From Chthoniobacter flavus Ellin428 (GTDB taxonomy: Bacteria; Verrucomicrobiota; Verrucomicrobiia; Chthoniobacterales; Chthoniobacteraceae): a stretch of 32,824 nucleotides of DNA. The notes beneath the pieces are model-generated. The model did not search any database and was not told the DNA's origin. It saw only the letters and a list, made by a program, of their open reading frames with translations. A program made the position numbers and the translations under genes. The stretch lies in assembly GCF_000173075.1 (NCBI RefSeq), contig NZ_ABVL01000043.1, forward strand, positions 1 through 32,824, given 5' to 3'. This document shows, in pieces, positions 25,502-32,480 of this stretch; within the stretch, counting starts at the first letter, position 1, and each line of letters starts with the position of its first letter.

Positions 25502-26686
25502 TCAATCGCTCTGGCTCAAGCGCTTCTGCTGTTCGCCGTGTAACAGAGTGTGCGCCTCGGCGAGGATGGCGGGGATGCGCTCGGCGAAGGGCGATTTGCC
25601 GCAGGCGGCGAAGATCTGCGCCTGGTCGAATTTCGCGGCATTCACCCCTGGGAACCAGTGACCGGCGTTGCCCATGAGGTTGTAGCGCATCCTGCCCCAT
25701 TCCACGAGGTCGAGCGCCTGCGCGAAGTGCCAGAGCCGCACGATTTCCTGCACGTTCACCTCACCGGGAACATCGACGTAATTCGGCAGCCCGGCGCTCC
25801 ATGCGGCCGCCCAATCGGCGCCATGCACGCGCTCGATTTCCGCCCGCAGCCGCACCTCGATGGGTGCGACGACTTCCGCAGCCTTGTCGTAATGCTTGAG
25901 CGCGTGGACGTGCTCGTCGAAATCCGAGGGCCGCGCGGCGCCGACACTCAGCGTGTGCACCTGCGGACGGGCGAGGCAGTAGAGATCGTTGAAGGCAATC
26001 GGCGAAAGCGGCCGACACAACTCGACGAGCTTCGGCGGCGGCGATTGCAGCAGGCCACCTTTGTCCGTGGGGCTGATGATGAACACGCCCATGTCGCGCT
26101 TCGTGGCCGCTTCCACCGCCGGCCAGTTGTAATCATTCACGAAATACCAGTGCAGATTCACGTAATCGAATGCGTCGCTTTCGATCGCCTTGAGGATGAT
26201 ATCGGTGGTGGCGTGGGTGCTGAAACCGATGAAACGGCAGCGGCCATCGCGCTGCAATTGGCGCGCTTCGTCGAGACAGCCCCCCGGACGCAGCGACCAC
26301 TCGAGCAGTTCCGCGTTGTTGATGCCGTGCAGGGAAAGCAGGTCGACGTGCTCCAGCTTCAGGTAGCGCATCGATTGCTCGAAGGTCTCACGAAACTCCC
26401 GCGTGCTGGCGAACGGCGAGACTTTCGTCTGCACGATCATCTTGTCGCGCGGCAACCGCGGCAGGATGTAGCCGAGCTGCATCTCGCTGCTGCCGTAGCC
26501 ACGCGCGGTCTCGATATGGTTGATGCCCAACTCGAGCGCGCGCAGGATCGTCGCCTCGAGATTGCGCTGGCCCGCTTCCTCGACCGTTTTGGGATCGATG
26601 TCGTTCCACGATTGCTGATAGCGCATTCCCCCGCAGGAGAAGACGGGCATTTGAAGATTCGTGCGTCCAAACCGGCGGTATTGCAT
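25502..26686 (-). CDS. Aldo/keto reductase with degenerate C-terminal ferredoxin-like region
   Basis: 394 residues. The TIM-barrel opening MQYRRFGRTNLQMPVFSCGG is typical. Catalytic residues: E59 (usually Asp) in NHIETARGYGSSE, Y64, K88 (IVQTKVSP) and H120 (LLSLHGIN); the Asp-to-Glu change seems characteristic of this branch. A FIGFSTHAT segment and the NADPH-binding end (PQVHTLSVGAARPSDFDEHV) are present. The C-terminal 100 residues resemble the region that, in relatives, carries two 4Fe-4S cysteine clusters, but only one Cys remains near AACGKSPFAERIP. The ATG at 26686 follows a strong promoter by seven bases, so the message is probably leaderless. It is divergent from the L,D-transpeptidase gene. 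A reading to 27085 exists but is a shadow. Confidence 0.87.
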   Translation of the reverse strand: MQYRRFGRTNLQMPVFSCGGMRYQQSWNDIDPKTVEEAGQRNLEATILRALELGINHIETARGYGSSEMQLGYILPRLPRDKMIVQTKVSPFASTREFRETFEQSMRYLKLEHVDLLSLHGINNAELLEWSLRPGGCLDEARQLQRDGRCRFIGFSTHATTDIILKAIESDAFDYVNLHWYFVNDYNWPAVEAATKRDMGVFIISPTDKGGLLQSPPPKLVELCRPLSPIAFNDLYCLARPQVHTLSVGAARPSDFDEHVHALKHYDKAAEVVAPIEVRLRAEIERVHGADWAAAWSAGLPNYVDVPGEVNVQEIVRLWHFAQALDLVEWGRMRYNLMGNAGHWFPGVNAAKFDQAQIFAACGKSPFAERIPAILAEAHTLLHGEQQKRLSQSD

Positions 26687-26693
26687 CGCGGGA

Positions 26694-26721
26694 TTTATAT
26701 GGCAGTTCAGGCAGGTGACAA
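26694..26721 (-). promoter_or_regulatory. Predicted promoter of the aldo/keto reductase gene
   Basis: Minus-strand TTGTCA (26721-26716), a 16-base spacer, and TATAAA (26699-26694). Each box matches five of six consensus positions. Only seven bases separate the -10 box from the ATG (26686), which puts the expected transcription start at or near the start codon. Confidence 0.65.
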
Positions 26722-26737
26722 CGATGATCGCACGCCT

Positions 26738-27535
26738 ATGAGCAAAGCGTCCCCCGCCCTTCTGGTGGCGACGATTGCCATCGCCCTCTCGCTGGTGGGC
26801 GCCCATGCTTGGGCGCAAGCCGTGCCCGCCCCTGCCTCTCCTGATAACGACACTACCGACCGCATTGCCGTGGCGCGTCAGCAGCATGAAGCGGCGCTCA
26901 GGCAGAAGTATCACGCGGCTGCGGTGGGGTATCCTGGGGAAGTTTTCCTGCGCTGGCTGAAGCGGGAGGCGATGCTGGAACTGTGGGCGCGCGATCCGGG
27001 GCGGCGCTTCCGCCTCGTGGCTACCTATCCGATCCTCGCTTCCTCGGGCACGCCTGGACCGAAACGCCGGGAAGGAGACCGGCAAGTGCCAGAGGGCTTT
27101 TACGAGATCAACCGCTTCAACCCGAAGAGCTCATTCCATCTCTCGCTCGGCTTGAATTATCCCAACGCCTCCGACCTCGTCTTGTCGGATCACGATCAAC
27201 CGGGCAGTGACATTTTCATTCACGGCAGCAATGTTTCCATCGGTTGCGCGCCGCTGGGAGACAATGCCATCGAAGAGGTCTATCTCGCGGCGCTCGATGC
27301 CCAGGCACGCGGACAGGCGCGCATCCAGGTGCACGTTTTTCCGAGCCGGATGAATGGCTCCGGGTGGGAGCAATTTGCCACGGGCGAGATCAGGCAGCGG
27401 CCAGAGTTGGCGGTATTCTGGACTCAGTTGCGCCCGGGGTTCGAGTTCTTCGAACGGCACCGCACATTGCCGACGGTCGCGGTCGAGAAAGACGGCCGCT
27501 ACCGCGTGCAGGGCGCCGCTCCGTCAGCGCCCTGA
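26738..27535 (+). CDS. L,D-transpeptidase-fold protein, YafK/DpaA-like
   Basis: 265 residues. Sec-type signal (MSKASPALLVATIAIALSLV, cleaved near AWAQA). The YkuD catalytic domain spans residues ~80-215: the NPKSSFHLSLGLNYPNASD stretch and the active site IHG-x3-SIGC with His162 and Cys170, followed by DNAIEEVY. This order, particularly SIGC-x9-EEVY, resembles E. coli YafK (DpaA), which releases Braun lipoprotein from peptidoglycan, more than canonical 3-3 crosslinking enzymes. It should act in the periplasm on murein. An alternative in-frame ATG at 26699 adds 13 residues. Divergent from the aldo/keto reductase; convergent with the RNA methyltransferase with 24 bases between stops and no terminator. 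Confidence 0.85.
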   Translation: MSKASPALLVATIAIALSLVGAHAWAQAVPAPASPDNDTTDRIAVARQQHEAALRQKYHAAAVGYPGEVFLRWLKREAMLELWARDPGRRFRLVATYPILASSGTPGPKRREGDRQVPEGFYEINRFNPKSSFHLSLGLNYPNASDLVLSDHDQPGSDIFIHGSNVSIGCAPLGDNAIEEVYLAALDAQARGQARIQVHVFPSRMNGSGWEQFATGEIRQRPELAVFWTQLRPGFEFFERHRTLPTVAVEKDGRYRVQGAAPSAP

Positions 27536-27559
27536 TCGAATTTTCGCATCTGGCGCGAC

Positions 27560-28622
27560 TTACTTCCGCACGAGGTGCACAACCACCTCGATCTCCGCCG
27601 TCTGCGGGAACATATCCAGCGGCGTGACGCTGAGCAGCTCATAGCTGCTGCGCAGCAACGCGAGATCGCGCGCCAGCGTGGCCGGGTTGCACGAAACATA
27701 AATCACCTCCGCCGGCGCACCGCCGAGCACGAGATCACACACCCGCGCCGCAAGCCCTTCGGTCGGCGGATCCAGCAGCAGCGTCGTTTGCGCGGCATCG
27801 TGTACCGAAAGCACTTCACCCAAATGGGCGCCTACTTCGCCGGCAATGTAAGACTCGTGCGGCTGCGCCGAACGTCGCGCACTTTCCACCGCCGCGAAAT
27901 TTTCCTCGATTCCCACGACCTTCTCAAAACGATCCGCCAGCGCCCGCGCAAAAAGACCCGCGCCACTATAGGCATCGACGAGCACTCCCTTTCCGCGAAC
28001 GGCCGTGCGCACCGTCTCGACCAGCAGCGCCGCCACCTCCGGATTCGTCTGCTCGAAAAATGGTCCGCCACCCGGCGCGCGCAGCGAATAATCCCCCTCC
28101 CGCACCGGGGGTGTCGCGCAGACGTTTCAAGGCCCGGTTTACTTCCGGCACGGCGAGAAGGCATTGCTCGATATCGACCAGCACGTGCGCATCCTGGGCG
28201 AAGAATCCGGTCACCCCGCCTTCGGAATGCACGCGAATGCGGTTGCGATAGCCGTACGGTTGCGGCGCGGCGACAATCGGCCGCATCGGCACCGTCTCCA
28301 TGCGCCCGACGCGCCGCAGGGTCTGCTCCACCTGCGCGGCCTTGATCTGCAATTGCCGCGCATAGGTGATGTGCTGATAGCTGCAGCCACCGCACTCACT
28401 AAAATAGGGACACGGCGGTTCGACGCGATCCGGCGACGGCGACTCCACCTTGATGAGCTCCGCCTCGGCAAAGTTCTTCTTCTGCCGCAGCACGCGCGCG
28501 GTGATTTTCTCGCCCGGAATGGTGAACGGCACGAAGTAGACTTTTCCTTCATGACGGGCGACGCCCTTGCCGCCAAAGGCGACGTCATGAATTTCGAGAG
28601 ATAGAGGAGCAGGATTGGGCAT
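27560..28622 (-). CDS. TRAM-domain RNA (uracil-C5) methyltransferase, RlmD/TrmA family (frameshifted)
   Basis: About 353 residues when one extra base is removed. TRAM domain (residues ~7-58). Cluster cysteines C71, C77 and C80 in CPYFSECGGC, with the fourth at C154 (IEQCLL), have the exact C-x5-C-x2-C spacing of E. coli RlmD. SAM motif VDAYSGAGLF (215-224), LLLDPP (281-286), and nucleophile C311 in YVSCNPATLARDL. The frame breaks between KRLRDTP and VREGDYSLRAPGGGPFFEQTN: the coding strand has five C (plus-strand G 28107-28111) where four are needed. Shorter than RlmD (433 residues) because the region between C154 and the SAM fold is compact. It methylates a uridine in rRNA or tRNA. The start ATG is only five bases beyond the T-tract of a strong terminator. 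Confidence 0.87.
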
Positions 28623-28627
28623 AAGGG

Positions 28628-28666
28628 AAAAAAAAAGGCTTCCGCCGACGAGGCGGAAGCCTTTTT
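28628..28666 (-). terminator. Intrinsic terminator of the TIGR04073-type gene
   Basis: GGCTTCCGCC (28637-28646), loop GACGA, GGCGGAAGCC (28652-28661): a perfect 10-base stem flanked by A9 (28628-28636) and T5 (28662-28666). On the minus strand the stem is followed by nine T, ideal for ending the upstream gene (28685-29101). It can also work on the plus strand, with a five-base T-tract, although no plus-strand gene reads into it closely. Confidence 0.92.
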
Positions 28667-28684
28667 CAGGAAAGAAAAAAGAGC

Positions 28685-29101
28685 TTACCAGCTGCTCTCG
28701 TATTCGCGCGAGTAGCGATAGTGGCTTTCGAAACCGAGTTCCGGCGGAAATTCCTCGAGACCGCCATGGATCCACGGGACATCGCTGCGATACGGCGGCT
28801 TGTAGGTGCCACGATTGGTCGCAAACGGGAAGGTCGCAATCTCCCAGATACCCGCACCCGTCCGGAGAATGTAGCGACCGAAGCCCTTCACGCCACCGTA
28901 GGAAAAGGCCGCCGAATTGCCTTCGTAGAAATTGGTAACGGACGGCTGGTAGACAATTTCGACCACGCCGAAGGCCAAATTCGCCAAGCCGCGACCGAGC
29001 TTGCGCGAGGGGCCAAAATCATTGCCGGGGGGATCCTGGATGTCCGCCATGGCGGTCGCAGCGAGGAGGGAAACAAAAACGAGACTGAGGAGGGTCTTCA
29101 T
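28685..29101 (-). CDS. Exosortase system-associated protein, TIGR04073 family
   Basis: 138 residues. Sec-type signal (MKTLLSLVFVSLLAATAMAD) followed by PSRKLGRGLANLAFGVVEIVY, the signature KLGRGLAN segment of TIGR04073. Then a glycine-rich membrane-like stretch (SYGGVKGFGRYILRTGAGIWEIATFPF) and a Tyr/Pro-rich C-terminus (TYKPPYRSDVPW). The family co-occurs with exosortase/PEP-CTERM systems, and a PEP-CTERM protein lies 3.5 kb away, though function is unknown. The gene ends at a strong intrinsic terminator, so it is the last gene of any upstream operon; a 70-base gap to ExoD allows its own promoter. Confidence 0.82.
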   Translation of the reverse strand: MKTLLSLVFVSLLAATAMADIQDPPGNDFGPSRKLGRGLANLAFGVVEIVYQPSVTNFYEGNSAAFSYGGVKGFGRYILRTGAGIWEIATFPFATNRGTYKPPYRSDVPWIHGGLEEFPPELGFESHYRYSREYESSW

Positions 29102-29171
29102 GCAGGTTGTCGAAAACTACTGTGATTTCTCAGCAGAATGCAAAGCTAAATTCGTTCCGAGATAAAAGATT

Positions 29172-29837
29172 TTACCCCCCATATTTGTCCCAGAGGTGAG
29201 TCACACCGCTGCCGACGAGAGTAAACATGACCCCGAAATAGATCCAGGCGCCGATAGTCACCACGTGGCCGAAGAGGACCAGCAACCCGTCCCGCTCCAT
29301 GAGGCCGGCCGTCAGCAGCAACACGGAAACTGCCGGGATCGTATTGGAAAATGGAATGAGCGGGGGTAACGGGAGGGCCAGCAGAAAGCCGCCGGAAGCG
29401 ATCCCGAGGCCGATGAGATTGATCATTCCCGGCCAGCGCTGGAGGAAGTGCATCCGCGGCTTGACCAGCTTTTCCATCTTCGTGGCCAGCTTCAGGCCGT
29501 AGCTCACAATCTTCTCCAACATCGCCCGCGACACTTCCCGGCGCTGGATGAAGCCGGGCAACGACGGCTTCATGCCGAAAGTGATCCGCAGCCCGAGCAG
29601 CATGATGACGATGCCAAACGGGATCGACAGTCCCGGAATCGCGATCGGAAAAGCGAAGGGCAGCGATATGAGCAGGAGAAACAGCGCAGCCCCACGCCCT
29701 TTCAGGATCTGCTCGAGTTCGCCCAGCGTCACTGCGCGACCTGCCGTCTCGCGGAGGAGTTCCTGCAAGTCCGCGGAAAGCCGGCGCGGCGGCGTTTCGG
29801 CTTCGAAGACCGCGGCTCGGAAAAATTGGAAAGCCAT
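29172..29837 (-). CDS. ExoD-family membrane protein
   Basis: 221 residues. After a ~45-residue soluble start (LSADLQELLRETAGRAVTLGELEQIL), hydrophobic segments follow: AALFLLLISLPFAFPIAIPGLSIPFGIVIMLLG region, then LIGLGIASGGFLLALPLPPLIPF, TIPAVSVLLLTAGL and VVTIGAWIYFGVMF. The LPFAFPIAIPGLS...R pattern and RRE/FLQRWPGM segments match ExoD, a protein implicated in exopolysaccharide production, mainly in rhizobia. The exact role is not established. Nine bases separate its ATG from the TerC stop, so the two are an operon. Confidence 0.85.
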   Translation of the reverse strand: MAFQFFRAAVFEAETPPRRLSADLQELLRETAGRAVTLGELEQILKGRGAALFLLLISLPFAFPIAIPGLSIPFGIVIMLLGLRITFGMKPSLPGFIQRREVSRAMLEKIVSYGLKLATKMEKLVKPRMHFLQRWPGMINLIGLGIASGGFLLALPLPPLIPFSNTIPAVSVLLLTAGLMERDGLLVLFGHVVTIGAWIYFGVMFTLVGSGVTHLWDKYGG

Positions 29838-29846
29838 GCTCGGATC

Positions 29847-30542
29847 TCAGGCAGCGTCCTTGCTCCGCTCCAGATTGCGGGCGAACCGCCAACCCAGCAA
29901 CGCGATCACTGTTCCCAACAGCCACGGGGCGAATTGATGGAGCACCTGCGCGAGCGTTTCTCCCAGCCAGTTCACGACCAGCGGATCATTGAAGATCATC
30001 TTCATCGCCACCCAGCCAAGCACGCCGCCACCGAGCCAGATGATGAACGGAACGCGGTTCATCAACCGGGCCAGCAGACCACTCCCCCACACGACCAGTG
30101 GCAACGACAGGAGCAGGCCAAAGACGACCAGCACGAAATCGCCCTGCGCGACGCCGGAGATGGCCATGACGTTGTCAAAACTCATCACCAAATCCGCGAG
30201 CATGATGATCCAGATCGCCTCCGCGATGGTGGTGCCCTGGCGGACTTTTCCGGCGTGATGCGGCGGCTGATGGACGAGCTTGATCGCGATCCAGACGAGC
30301 AACGCCCCACCAAGGAAACGCAGCAGCGGCAACGTGAGCAGCCAGGTGATGGCGACAATGAAAATGAGCCGCAACCCGATCGCCCCGAGCGTGCCGACGA
30401 CGCGCCCCCAGAATTGTTGTCGTGCTGGCAGCGTCCGCGTGGCCAGGGCGATGACCAGCGCATTGTCTCCGGCCAGCACGAGGTCGAGCAGGACGATCGA
30501 GCCCCATCGGCCCCAGAAATGCGAGTCACTCAGGAATTCCAT
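29847..30542 (-). CDS. TerC-family integral membrane protein
   Basis: 231 residues from the ATG at 30542 (an upstream ATG at 30563 adds seven residues). Two related halves each contain the family's acidic membrane motif: DLVLAGDNALVIA (Asp20, Asp26, Asn27) and DLVMSFDNVMA (Asp117, Asp123, Asn124). About seven hydrophobic helices. TerC relatives (YjbE, Alx, MeeF types) handle manganese or other metal ions, probably as exporters; the original tellurite resistance link is indirect. It is followed by ExoD nine bases on. Confidence 0.9.
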   Translation of the reverse strand: MEFLSDSHFWGRWGSIVLLDLVLAGDNALVIALATRTLPARQQFWGRVVGTLGAIGLRLIFIVAITWLLTLPLLRFLGGALLVWIAIKLVHQPPHHAGKVRQGTTIAEAIWIIMLADLVMSFDNVMAISGVAQGDFVLVVFGLLLSLPLVVWGSGLLARLMNRVPFIIWLGGGVLGWVAMKMIFNDPLVVNWLGETLAQVLHQFAPWLLGTVIALLGWRFARNLERSKDAA

Positions 30543-30698
30543 GCGGCAAGGAAAGTAGCACAAGGCGTGACGCGGCGACGCATTCTTTGCAGCGTTTGGT
30601 TGAACGTCGGGCTTCTTATTCGGACTCCAACTCGGCTTGTCTGAGCAAAGTGTAGTCCCCTCTCATCAATCAGATGTGAAATTGGAACCCGACCACCA

Positions 30699-31676
30699 TT
30701 ACGGCGCGAGCGAATACCGGCGCATCCAGTCCATTTCCTGTGGCGTGTAAAAGTCGCCGAAACCACTGCGCTTTTTGTCGAATTTCACCACCGGATGCAG
30801 GGATTTGGCAGGCGCATTGTTTGCCCCTTTCTGGCCCATCAATCTTTCCAACGCTGGGTCCGCTTCCGCGCCCAACTTCCGCGCCTGCTGGTAATACTGG
30901 CGGGCCTTTTCCATGTCGGGCGAACTCTTCGTCGCGAGGAGCACGGCAAGATTGTAATCCGCATCGGCATAGTTCGGATCGAGCGCGATGGCCGTCTCGA
31001 ATTCCCTTTGGGCCTGCTCCTGGTGGCCCTTCTGGCTCCACGTGACGCCGAGATAGTTGTGGGCGGTGGCGTTCTTTCCATCGACCGCGATCGCTTTGTT
31101 CAATTCGCTGATCGCCACGTCGTATTTGCCCTGCGTGTAGTAGACGATGCCCAGCGTGCAATGCGCGAAACCGTCCACCGGCTCGATGGCGATGGCCTTG
31201 GTAAAGCAATCCTCGGCCTCCTTGAGCTTCTTCTGCCGGAAGAGCACCACACCGAGATTGGAGAGCACGGAAAGATTGTCCGGCGCCGTCTTCAATATCT
31301 CGCGATAGATCCCTTCCGCCTTGCGGTAATCGCCTTTCTCGAATGCTTGCCGGGCTTCATTTGCCTGGGCCTGCATCGCCGGAGGAATGCCCGGCGAAGA
31401 GGAAGACGCCGGCGCATCCACCACCCGCATGACCGGCGGGCCCGGACTTACGCTCCCCTGCGGAGCCGGCAGGTCATCCTGCGCGTAGAGATTGTTCGGC
31501 GCCTGGGCGAGGATCTTTCGATAAGTCCGTTCCGCCGCGAAATAATCGCCATGTTCGAACCGCTCTTTGCCTTCCCGCGCCAAGAGTTGCAACTCTGCCG
31601 GAACAAGCGGCGCCGCCCCCAGCAACGACCAGGCCTGCAGACAACAAGTAAAAGCCAGGATACGAAGGAGACGCAT
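30699..31676 (-). CDS. Secreted or lipid-anchored TPR protein
   Basis: 325 residues from ATG 31676. Signal MRLLRILAFTCCLQAWSLLG; the two Cys at 11-12 fall within the hydrophobic core, so lipoprotein processing is unlikely. A first repeat-like segment (RFEHGDYFAAERTYRKILAQAPNN, 40-62) is followed by a Pro/Ser linker. Four or five clear tetratricopeptide repeats run from about residue 103 to 265 (AFEKGDYRKAEGIYREIL, CFTKAIAIEP, YTQGKYDVAISELNKAI, FETAIALDPNYADADYNLAVLL). The C-terminus is basic then aromatic (RSGFGDFYTPQEMDWMRRYS). ATGs at 31700 and 31808 are alternatives; the one at 31700 adds eight residues. It lies between the rRNA terminator and TerC with 156 bases to the latter. The role is probably protein-protein scaffolding in the periplasm. 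Confidence 0.85.
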   Translation of the reverse strand: MRLLRILAFTCCLQAWSLLGAAPLVPAELQLLAREGKERFEHGDYFAAERTYRKILAQAPNNLYAQDDLPAPQGSVSPGPPVMRVVDAPASSSSPGIPPAMQAQANEARQAFEKGDYRKAEGIYREILKTAPDNLSVLSNLGVVLFRQKKLKEAEDCFTKAIAIEPVDGFAHCTLGIVYYTQGKYDVAISELNKAIAVDGKNATAHNYLGVTWSQKGHQEQAQREFETAIALDPNYADADYNLAVLLATKSSPDMEKARQYYQQARKLGAEADPALERLMGQKGANNAPAKSLHPVVKFDKKRSGFGDFYTPQEMDWMRRYSLAP

Positions 31677-31943
31677 AGGGAGCCGATAATTCAACGCCAT
31701 GCCGTGGGAAAACACGAGGCCAAGAGAGTGAAAAGTGAAAGCGGAAAGTAGCACCGCACAGAACGCCCCGCCTTTGGCCCATACCTGCGGCCGGGAATCA
31801 ATTCCCACTTTTCAGCATCTCTCCGCTTCTTCTCTGCGTCTCCGCGACCTCTGCGTTTAAAAATTTCTTTGGTTGCGGTTCCACCGCTCACTTCCCCTCG
31901 CCGGCAGCTTCCGTTTCCGCAACTGCCCTGCTTCTCGGCAAAG
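31677..31943. other. Intergenic region with low-complexity, repeat-like sequence
   Basis: No credible gene. On the plus strand, TCTGCGTCTCCGCGACCTC (around 31837-31855) and TTTAAAAATTTC (31856-31867) resemble short intergenic sequences that recur in related genomes. AAAGTGAAAGCGGAAAGT at about 31731 looks similar in kind. There is no hairpin of note, no T-tract apart from the terminator that follows, and no promoter I would defend for the TPR gene. Confidence 0.4.
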
Positions 31944-31980
31944 AAAAAGCCCCATCTCCTGATTTAACAAGAGATGGGGC
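31944..31980 (-). terminator. Intrinsic terminator of the rRNA operon
   Basis: GCCCCATCTC (31949-31958) and GAGATGGGGC (31971-31980) form a perfect 10-base stem with a 12-base loop. On the minus strand the stem is followed by TTTTTCTTT. It lies six bases beyond the 3' end of 5S rRNA. Confidence 0.93.
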
Positions 31981-31986
31981 GTAAAA

Positions 31987-32099
31987 CTGGCGACGTCCTA
32001 CTTTCGCACAAGCTAGACATGCACTATCATCGGGGCTGCAGCGTTTCACTTCCGTGTTCGGAATGGGAACGGGTGGGTCCACTGCGCTGGGATCACCAG
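31987..32099 (-). rRNA. rrf: 5S ribosomal RNA
   Basis: About 113 bases. On the minus strand the ends CTGGTGATCC... and ...GACGTCGCCAG pair. The conserved internal segment CCCATTCCGAACACGGAAG and the GTGCGAAAGTAGGACG 3' segment are diagnostic. It follows 23S rRNA in the usual order and precedes a strong terminator. End positions may be off by one to three bases. Confidence 0.96.
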
Positions 32100-32190
32100 A
32101 AGTCTGACGAATTTGAGGCCACACTAAGGCTCAATCTGGGAGGTTTCTCACTGGGGGGTGTGAGTCGAACCTCAAATTCGCCAGACTTCT
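32098..32190 (-). other. 23S-5S spacer hairpin, probable processing stem
   Basis: The left arm 32098-32118 and the right arm 32170-32190 are 21 bases long and complementary at 20 positions, with a ~51-base loop. The stem abuts the 5' end of 5S rRNA. A double-stranded stretch of this length next to a mature end suits RNase III-type cleavage during maturation; this is inference. Confidence 0.65.
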
Positions 32191-32480
32191 AACGACCCCA
32201 TTTCATGGGGATTTGATCGCTGCTTCGCAGCGATGGGTTTCGATACTTTCATATCGGTTCCCCTGCGGTCAATTGGATTTTACTCCAACTGAACCGTCGC
32301 TTTTCGTTTTATTTGGTTGTCAAAGAACCCGGCCAAGTCGCCTTACGACGCTTTATGGCGCTTTATGGCGCTTTACCGATTCTCTGACATCTACATACAG
32401 GAGTTTCATACAGCCCTTTTCAGGCTGAGTTTTGTTTAAATTTGTCAATTTCGCTCATCTCTTAAAGTAAGAGGATGAGG
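32191..32480. other. Remainder of the 23S-5S spacer: no tRNA; short tandem repeat and two hairpins
   Basis: No tRNA-like cloverleaf was found. CTTTATGGCG is repeated in tandem at 32351-32370, with a partial third copy to 32375. A hairpin CAGCC/GGCTG is at about 32411-32427. A stronger one, CTCATCTCTTA/TAAGAGGATGAG with one bulge (32454-32479), begins directly after the 23S 3' end and may mark its processing site. Confidence 0.6.

Noticed and set aside
25550..26737. Upstream 396-codon extension of the L,D-transpeptidase frame
   Set aside because: It is antisense to the aldo/keto reductase; the signal peptide begins at 26738.
32351..32375. CRISPR-like repeats
   Set aside because: The units are direct tandem copies without spacers and too short.
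32191..32480. Possible tRNA gene in the 23S-5S spacer
   Set aside because: No cloverleaf, no GTTCRANYC T-arm and no CCA end was found on either strand.
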